Source: Hyphomicrobiales bacterium
GTDB lineage: Bacteria > Pseudomonadota > Alphaproteobacteria > Rhizobiales > Rhizobiaceae
Assembly: GCA_900470195.1 (NCBI GenBank)
Contig: UEIJ01000001.1
Coordinates: forward strand, 1-64,000
Direction: 5' to 3'
DNA length: 64,000 nt
Shown in pieces: positions 58,117 to 64,000 of this stretch (within the stretch, counting starts at the first letter, position 1; every line of letters starts with the position of its first letter). A program made the position numbers and the translations under genes. The notes under the pieces were generated by a model. The model saw only the letters and a list, made by a program, of their open reading frames with translations, was not told the DNA's origin and did no database searches.

Positions 58117-59986
58117 ATGCGGTCTTCAGCGCAGCCAGTTCCAGCGGCTTGCGGTCGGGATCGTCTTCCAGATGAACCTGCTGGGTAAAAAGCCCTTCAT
58201 GCAGATGCGGCTTGCCCAGATGAATGATGCCAGCCTCTTTCAGCTCATCGTCCAGCATGTCGCGTATCCGCTGATAAGCCTCTGTATCGAGACCGTCGAG
58301 CGCGCCATCGATGACAATCCATTTCGGCTGCTGGAGGATGAGCCGCGCAAAGGCCAGGCACTGCTTTTCGTCATCCGTCAGGACGCGGTCCCATCGGGCG
58401 ACGCTGTCGAGGCTGGCAGAAAGCCGCCCCAGCCCGGCTCGTTGCAGAAGCTTTTCCAGCGCTTCGTCGGAAAACTTTTTGATATCGAGGGGATAGGCGA
58501 TCACGCCCCTCAGATTTCCCGGCGGAAAGTAAGGCGCACGCGGCATGAAGGCGACCCCATCGCTGACCGGCATGCCGATCCGTCCCTCCCCCCACGGCCA
58601 CAGCCCGCCCAGCGCCCGGAACAGCAGCGTTCTCTGCGTCTCGGTTCCTCCGGTGACGAGCACGCGTTCTCCGGCCTTCACCGCGAGAGTCCTGCGCGAA
58701 AGCTTCAGGCACTCTTCGGGCGCTGCAATGGAAACTCCGTCCAGCGTCAGCACATCGCCGTCATTGACGGCAAGATCGATCTGCCGGTCGAGACGGCCAA
58801 GCGCATCCATGTGCAGCACTGCCTGACGAAAACTCGCCACGCGCAGAAGCGTCGCCCGCCAGTCGGCAATCGCGCCGAAATTGTCGACGAACCAGCGCAG
58901 CGCATTATGCACCTGCGTGAAAGCGCCGACAGCCATCATCAGCCCGCCGAAGGTCAATCCCCCTCCGAAATAGACCGGGGCCGCTACCAGGATCGGCGCC
59001 ACGATTGTCAGCCAGCCATAACCGGCGGTCACCCATGTCAGCCGCGTGGTCGCATAGACGATCTTGCGGATCGCGGCCAGAACCGCATCGATGTCCAGAC
59101 CCAGCCGCCGCTTCTCGTCCGCTTCGCCGCGCGAAAGGGTGATCGCGTCCAGATGTTCGTTGACCCGCATCAGGGAAGCGCGAAAATCCGCCTCACGGGC
59201 ATAACGGTTGGCATTGATATTGACGAGGCTGCGCCCGACGATCCATGTCAGCCACGAGGCGGAAGCGGCATAGATGACGACGGCCCAGACCATATAGCCG
59301 GGGATCGAGAAACTGTAGCCTGCGACATGGAACACGAAGCCGCTCGACAGCGACCACAAAACGCCGACGAAACTCACCAGAATGACGGTGGACTGGAGCA
59401 GGTTTATGCCAAGATCGCAGGAAGTCTCTGCGAGATGGCGCGCATCTTCATGCAGGCGCTGATCGGGATTGATGCCGATTTCGCCCGCATTGGCCAGCCG
59501 AAAGGCGCGCCCCGGCACCAGCCATTGCCCGACGAGATCCCGCGCCAGCCCCTCGCGCATCTTCAGCTTGAACATCTGATTGAGCCAGGTTTGCGATACA
59601 TTGAGCACCAGCAGCGCGCCCGCAATCCCGAAAAATACCATCAGTTGATGGAAGAAAGCCTGCAAATCCCGCCGGGCGAGCGCATCGTAGAATGGCTCGT
59701 TCCAGCGATTGATGGCGACCTGTCCAATGGCGATCAGAACGATGAGGGCGAAGATACCGAGGCCAAGCGCAATCAGCGTGTTGCGCACCGGCGAAGCCAT
59801 AAAGGCCCCGACCATCATCGAAACCTGTGAAAAAAGATCGGTGCCGTCCCGTGACGGAGCGCCGCCGACCAGTTTCGCCGAACCTTTGCGCAGACGCTCG
59901 GTGACGCTGCGCCTCGACTTCTTGCGGGGGCGGCCTTTTTTGGGGGCGCCCTGCTTGGTCTTATCCTTGTCTGGTTCAGACGTCAT
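58115..59986 (-). CDS. SbmA/BacA-like ABC protein with degenerate ATPase domain
   Basis: The 623-residue protein has a Lys/Arg-rich head (1-40), a six-helix ABC_membrane_2 (ABCD/SbmA-like) transmembrane domain (about 60-390, with the INPDQRLHEDARHL motif) and a C-terminal ABC ATPase-like domain (about 400-610). The ATPase motifs are all altered. Walker A reads GGTETQRT (446-453), with Arg for Lys. The Q loop reads MPRAP, with Arg for Gln. The signature reads LTDDEKQ, and Walker B reads WIVIDG, with Gly for the catalytic Glu. The H loop reads HLGKP, with Lys for His. The frame is intact, so this is not an ordinary pseudogene. It may work without ATP hydrolysis, as the NBD-less SbmA/BacA do, or as half of a heterodimer. 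Peptide or lipid transport is only a family-based guess. Confidence 0.85.
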   Translation of the reverse strand: MTSEPDKDKTKQGAPKKGRPRKKSRRSVTERLRKGSAKLVGGAPSRDGTDLFSQVSMMVGAFMASPVRNTLIALGLGIFALIVLIAIGQVAINRWNEPFYDALARRDLQAFFHQLMVFFGIAGALLVLNVSQTWLNQMFKLKMREGLARDLVGQWLVPGRAFRLANAGEIGINPDQRLHEDARHLAETSCDLGINLLQSTVILVSFVGVLWSLSSGFVFHVAGYSFSIPGYMVWAVVIYAASASWLTWIVGRSLVNINANRYAREADFRASLMRVNEHLDAITLSRGEADEKRRLGLDIDAVLAAIRKIVYATTRLTWVTAGYGWLTIVAPILVAAPVYFGGGLTFGGLMMAVGAFTQVHNALRWFVDNFGAIADWRATLLRVASFRQAVLHMDALGRLDRQIDLAVNDGDVLTLDGVSIAAPEECLKLSRRTLAVKAGERVLVTGGTETQRTLLFRALGGLWPWGEGRIGMPVSDGVAFMPRAPYFPPGNLRGVIAYPLDIKKFSDEALEKLLQRAGLGRLSASLDSVARWDRVLTDDEKQCLAFARLILQQPKWIVIDGALDGLDTEAYQRIRDMLDDELKEAGIIHLGKPHLHEGLFTQQVHLEDDPDRKPLELAALKTA

Positions 59987-60193
59987 GTTCGGCCTCGCTG
60001 CCCACCCGCCGTTCAATTTTGCAGATATGTTCGCAACATGCGCATTATGTACGTCACGCGGAAGTCAAAGATAGGAGATCAGCACGCTTTTCGTGCAAAC
60101 CAGCTGTAGTGACCCACAACAATGTGCGGGTTTTACCGCCGATCATTCGCTGCAATCATGGCCGGAACCAGAACCCCTGACGGAAAGCAATCC

Positions 60194-60634
60194 ATGGCTG
60201 TCACCATCAAGCCCATCGACAAAGTGCTCATTTATGCGACGTGGAACGGCCGCCTTCTGGTCTTTGAAGAACCGGATTTCCCCGAAACGCCGCTTCAGGT
60301 GCCGGGCGGCACGGTCGAGGCTGGAGAAGATATTCTCGCCGCCGCCTATCGAGAATTCGCCGAGGAAACCGGCCTTCTTTATGGCGACGGGATGATCCAT
60401 CTCGAAACCGTCGATTATGACTATCCGGAAAGAGGGTATACGGAGCCTCATCGCCGCCATTGCTTCCATCTGAAATTGCGGGCTGCGCTCCCTGAAACCT
60501 GGGATCATTATGAAATGTCGCCTTGCAGCGGCAGCGCCCCGATTTTATTCCGGCTGTTCTGGCTCGACCGCCGGAGCGCACAAGACCGGCTGGGCCTCGG
60601 AATGGCAGGAAGCCTGAATAAAATCAATTTCTAG
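60194..60634 (+). CDS. NUDIX hydrolase
   Basis: The 146-residue protein carries a perfect Nudix box (G-x5-E-x7-REU-x-EE-x-G-U) at about residues 39-61, with GGTVEAGE and REFAEETGL. It should hydrolyse a nucleoside-diphosphate-linked compound. The ATG at 60194 (MAVTIKP) fits the family; the frame open from 60122 has no good start signal. It is plus strand, divergent from the ABC-type gene. Confidence 0.85.
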   Translation: MAVTIKPIDKVLIYATWNGRLLVFEEPDFPETPLQVPGGTVEAGEDILAAAYREFAEETGLLYGDGMIHLETVDYDYPERGYTEPHRRHCFHLKLRAALPETWDHYEMSPCSGSAPILFRLFWLDRRSAQDRLGLGMAGSLNKINF

Positions 60635-60825
60635 CTGGCAACGCAGCTGTCTTGTGTTGGTCAAATTTGTCGCATATAGTTAGTGCATCGATTTTTCGGT
60701 CGAGTGACTTTGCGACCCGTGCGGCCCGCCGTGCTTCCTGACGATCTCCTGTCCATAAATTCGATTCACAGGGACGTGTGCGAAGCATACGGACTATTCT
60801 ACTACTTGTTACAAAGGAATTTCCC
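60635..60825 (+). promoter_or_regulatory. cspA promoter and 5' leader
   Basis: The 190 bases between the NUDIX gene and cspA contain no gene. A long leader is usual for cold-shock genes, where the folded mRNA acts as a thermosensor. I see no single strong hairpin. The AAAGGAA ribosome-binding site is at the 3' end. Confidence 0.4.
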
Positions 60826-61035
60826 ATGGCTACGGGAACAGTTAAGTGGTTCAACACGACCAAGGGCTTCGGCTTCATCCAGCCTGATCAGGGCGGCACG
60901 GACGTTTTCGTTCACATCTCCGCCGTTCAGCGCGCTGGCCTTGCCACGCTCGATGAAGGTCAGAAGGTTTCTTACGAAATCGTTCAGGACCGCCGTTCGG
61001 GCCGTTCGTCTGCCGACAACCTCGTCGCAGCATAA
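60826..61035 (+). CDS. Cold shock protein CspA family
   Basis: The 69-residue single-stranded nucleic-acid-binding protein has RNP1 KGFGFI and RNP2 VFVHIS in the five-strand cold-shock fold. AAAGGAA precedes the ATG at 60826. Such proteins unfold mRNA during cold or stationary stress; several paralogues per genome are usual, so the exact name is uncertain. Confidence 0.96.
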   Translation: MATGTVKWFNTTKGFGFIQPDQGGTDVFVHISAVQRAGLATLDEGQKVSYEIVQDRRSGRSSADNLVAA

Positions 61036-61054
61036 GTTTTGCCGCAAGGCAGAG

Positions 61055-61086
61055 AAAGGCGGGTCCTCGGGCCCGCCTTTTTGTTT
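61055..61086 (+). terminator. Terminator of the csp gene
   Basis: AAAGGCGGG pairs with CCCGCCTTT around TCCTCGGG. TTTTTGTTT follows on the plus strand. It sits 20 bases after the stop codon. Confidence 0.9.
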
Positions 61087-61100
61087 GTCCGCTTTTCCGG

Positions 61101-61583
61101 TCAGCTCCGCCCCATCGCGCTTGCGCCAAGAATGAGGGCGGCGACCAGCGCGGCAATGGTGCGGACGTGATTCCATAAGGTCCAGTCACGCACATAAGCG
61201 AGCCAGGCGTCGACCGACGCAGCGGCATCGGCGTCCATCAGGGCAAGCTGGTTGTTCAGCGGCACGTTGAGAACCATCGTGACGCCGATAGTGCCGATGA
61301 GATAGACGACAGCGCCGGTCATCGCCCACACCGACAGGCCCTCGAAGCCCATCAATCCCAGCACGACGATCGTGAGGCACAGCAATGCGGTGCCGAAAAA
61401 GGCGGCGAAGAACGTGCCGTTGAGCACAGTGATGTTGATCGACTGCATCGCCATCATGCCCGCGCTCGCCGGAATGCGCGCCAGCGCAGCCATCACAAAA
61501 CTTGAGAACGCATAGAAAATGCCGCCTGTAATGGCGCTACCCCATGCTGCCAGCAGAACCAGCAACTGAAAACCCGTTGTCAT
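61101..61583 (-). CDS. DUF1772 (anthrone oxygenase-like) membrane protein
   Basis: The 160-residue protein has four membrane helices and the DUF1772 pattern (GGIFYAFSSFVMAALARIP near residue 20 and VPLNNQLALMD near 115). Some fungal relatives oxidise anthrones; bacterial members have no clear role. GGGAGGAC precedes the ATG at 61583. It is divergent from a TetR regulator with two operator-like palindromes between the genes, so it is probably that regulator's target. Confidence 0.85.
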   Translation of the reverse strand: MTTGFQLLVLLAAWGSAITGGIFYAFSSFVMAALARIPASAGMMAMQSINITVLNGTFFAAFFGTALLCLTIVVLGLMGFEGLSVWAMTGAVVYLIGTIGVTMVLNVPLNNQLALMDADAAASVDAWLAYVRDWTLWNHVRTIAALVAALILGASAMGRS

Positions 61584-61652
61584 GACTGTCCTCCCTCTGT
61601 CTTCGACGGCAGCTTTGCGCGCACGATATCTATTCACCTTCCCTCTCCCGAA

Positions 61653-61697
61653 ATATGAGCAACCCTCATATTTGCAATATGTGAGCAATCCTCATAT
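61653..61697. promoter_or_regulatory. Tandem TetR-type operators
   Basis: ATATGAG-N5-CTCATAT (61653-61671) is a perfect palindrome. ATGTGAG-N5-CTCATAT (61679-61697) is its near copy with one mismatch. Centres are 26 bp apart, between the divergent DUF1772 and TetR genes. A further ATATGTGAG half-site lies at about 61714-61722. The symmetry suits a TetR dimer that represses both genes. Confidence 0.8.
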
Positions 61698-61727
61698 TCT
61701 GTCAAGAGCGTAATATGTGAGTCGGTC

Positions 61728-62378
61728 ATGAAGCAGAATTCCGCCGGGCAAGCAGAGGCCACTAGCACCCCTGTCCTCCGCCGCACGCCCAGCCAGAGCC
61801 GCGCGCAGGAAAAGATCCGTCGCATCGCAGAATGCGCCACGGCTCTGATCGCCGCCAAAGGCAGCGACAGTCTCAGGATGAGTGAAATCGCCCAGCAGGC
61901 CGGTATCTCCATTGGCGCGCTCTATCAGTATTTCCCCGACAAGAGCGCCCTGATCCGCTACCTATTTGAAAGCTCCAATGCACAATCGCGCCAGTGTATC
62001 GCCGAGGGGCTAGCGGCAGCCAATTCGGCAGATGAGTTGATCGTCGCCTTCAATGCACTGATTGATGTGTATCTGGGCCTGATGCGGCTGGAACCGGCAA
62101 TGCGCGACATCTGGTCGGCCACGCAGACAGACAAGTCCCTGTCAAAGCTGGAAATTGCTGAAAGCAGGCAGAACGGCCAGTTGCTGGCCGATACGATCCG
62201 CCGGATCGCCCCCGGCAAGCTGCCGCCACAACTGGACGAAACCGCGTTCCTGCTGATGCATTTCGGCGAATCCACCATGCGCATCGCCGTCGAGGTTTCG
62301 GAAGGCGAATGCGATGCGCTGATAGCGGCTTACAAGCTGATGGCCACGCGCAGCCTGCGTGACCTGATGGCAGGATAG
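61728..62378 (+). CDS. TetR-family transcriptional regulator
   Basis: The 216-residue protein has an N-terminal TetR helix-turn-helix (about residues 25-75: MSEIAQQAGISIGALYQYFPDKSAL in its parts) and a helical ligand-binding domain with no recognisable specificity. Two palindromes in the intergenic region are natural binding sites. It probably controls itself and the divergent DUF1772 gene; a small hydrophobic or aromatic ligand is possible. Confidence 0.9.
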   Translation: MKQNSAGQAEATSTPVLRRTPSQSRAQEKIRRIAECATALIAAKGSDSLRMSEIAQQAGISIGALYQYFPDKSALIRYLFESSNAQSRQCIAEGLAAANSADELIVAFNALIDVYLGLMRLEPAMRDIWSATQTDKSLSKLEIAESRQNGQLLADTIRRIAPGKLPPQLDETAFLLMHFGESTMRIAVEVSEGECDALIAAYKLMATRSLRDLMAG

Positions 62379-62382
62379 AACC

Positions 62383-62994
62383 TTACGGCAGCCATTCGAT
62401 CGGCACATGCCCCTTGTCGCTGGCCACGCGCTGCAGCCATGCACCCACAGCGGGATATTTCTGCATGTCGAAACCGCCACGATGCGCTTCGTGCGTGTAA
62501 GCATAGAGCGCGATATCAGCCACCGTATAATTGTCACCGACGATGAACGGCGTTTTCTGCAACTGGGTTTCCATCACAGCCAGCGCCTTTTCGCCACCGG
62601 CAAGCGTGGAAGCGAGACGCTCCGGCGTCGCATCGCGCGACCGCTCCGGATAGACCATCAACGCCCGGCGCACCGCGATATAAGGCTCGTGGCTGTATTG
62701 CTCGAAGAACAGCCATTGATAGGCCAGCGCACGCTCGTAAGCGTCTTTCGGCAGGAGCGGCGTCCCCTCGGCGAGATGCAGGAGAATGGCATTCGATTCC
62801 GCGAGAAAACGCCCGTCTTCCAATTCCAGCAGCGGAACCTTGCCGTTCGGGTTCTTGGCCAGATATTCCGGCGTGCGCGTCGATCCGTCGAGCGATGAAA
62901 CCGCGACGTGGCGGAAGGGTCTGCCGATCTTCGCCAGAAGCAGGCGAGGCTTGTAGCAATTGCCGGAATCGGCGTGTTCATAAAGTGTCAGCAT
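62383..62994 (-). CDS. Glutathione S-transferase family protein
   Basis: The 203-residue protein has the thioredoxin-like N-terminal domain (MLTLYEHADSGNCYKPRLLL; KVPLLELEDGRFLAESNAIL for glutathione binding) and the helical C-terminal domain with DNYTVADIALYAY. It may detoxify electrophiles; the catalytic residue near SGNCY is a Ser or Cys. It lies convergent with the TetR gene, 4 bases from its end. Confidence 0.93.
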   Translation of the reverse strand: MLTLYEHADSGNCYKPRLLLAKIGRPFRHVAVSSLDGSTRTPEYLAKNPNGKVPLLELEDGRFLAESNAILLHLAEGTPLLPKDAYERALAYQWLFFEQYSHEPYIAVRRALMVYPERSRDATPERLASTLAGGEKALAVMETQLQKTPFIVGDNYTVADIALYAYTHEAHRGGFDMQKYPAVGAWLQRVASDKGHVPIEWLP

Positions 62995-63177
62995 GGTCGT
63001 CTCCTGTTTGCCGCAATATTTCTGCCCGCCCGCTTCGTGTCCAATCAGTTTCTTTGCGCCAATATGTCAGCATTGCTGATGGATCTGTTCGTTTCGGCAA
63101 CACATTTGCGCGAAATCCGGCAATTGCGGACGAATTCTCAATCCTTCTGTTGCGCTTCCCGCGCCGATGGGACATAG

Positions 63178-64000
<823 letters not shown>

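Overview
The window is a contiguous piece of a high-GC alphaproteobacterial chromosome of the Brucella/Ochrobactrum group (Brucellaceae, Hyphomicrobiales). The evidence is a close relative of the Brucella antigen BP26/Omp28, an IalB-family protein, a secreted choloylglycine-type hydrolase, a class A RNase P RNA with typical alphaproteobacterial neighbours, and several families of small intergenic palindromes of the kind known in Brucella and the rhizobia. The BP26-like protein differs from the classical Brucella sequence as I remember it at many positions, so an Ochrobactrum-type species (Brucella anthropi/intermedia group) is more likely than a classical Brucella. I see no insertion sequence, prophage, CRISPR array, rRNA operon or conjugative element.

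Layout. 0-12 kb: Mn transporter mntH with a clear promoter and Mur-type operator, an SDR oxidoreductase, rnpB (minus strand), four peptidoglycan hydrolases (SLT, AmiD-like, GH25, MltB-like), two small lipoproteins, the betaine-lipid pair btaA-btaB and an AEC transporter. 12-25 kb: a 28-residue membrane peptide gene, an ArsR-methyltransferase regulator (SahR-type) with metF, an MHS-type MFS transporter, tam, ettA, an alpha/beta hydrolase, a glycosyltransferase/LAB_N pair, ugd and a D-lyxose isomerase-like gene. 25-39 kb: gbcA-gbcB, pncA, a DUF475/TerC-type membrane protein, a more AT-rich stretch of envelope and unknown genes, the choloylglycine hydrolase, csbD, ialB, a CAT-anticodon tRNA and the bp26 gene. 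39-48 kb: hlyU-like, rpoD, dnaG, a Na/Pi cotransporter, an isochorismatase-like hydrolase and a YqeY protein. 48-64 kb: carA and carB separated by a Tet-type MFS pump, a zinc peptidase, a DUF2306/LytTR pair and an acyltransferase, then a SbmA/BacA-like ABC protein, a NUDIX hydrolase, cspA, a TetR/DUF1772 pair, a GST and the start of an aspartate aminotransferase that runs off the window.

How genes work together. Two PHO-box-like sites (44400-44428 before the Na/Pi cotransporter, 6611-6639 before btaAB) suggest that phosphate uptake and phosphorus-free membrane lipid synthesis respond together to PhoB. sahR-metF links methionine/SAM recycling, and btaA, btaB and tam consume SAM. carA and carB together make carbamoyl phosphate although they are not in one operon. 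gbcA/gbcB form an oxygenase/reductase pair for glycine betaine-type demethylation.

The most unusual gene is the ABC-type protein at 58115-59986. It keeps a complete transporter fold, but all five ATPase motifs (Walker A, Q loop, signature, Walker B glutamate, H loop) are altered. Other points worth following are the repeat families (three Bru-RS-like elements, five RIME-like composite palindromes, two further palindromes in tandem) and a possible unannotated structured RNA near 20411-20560.
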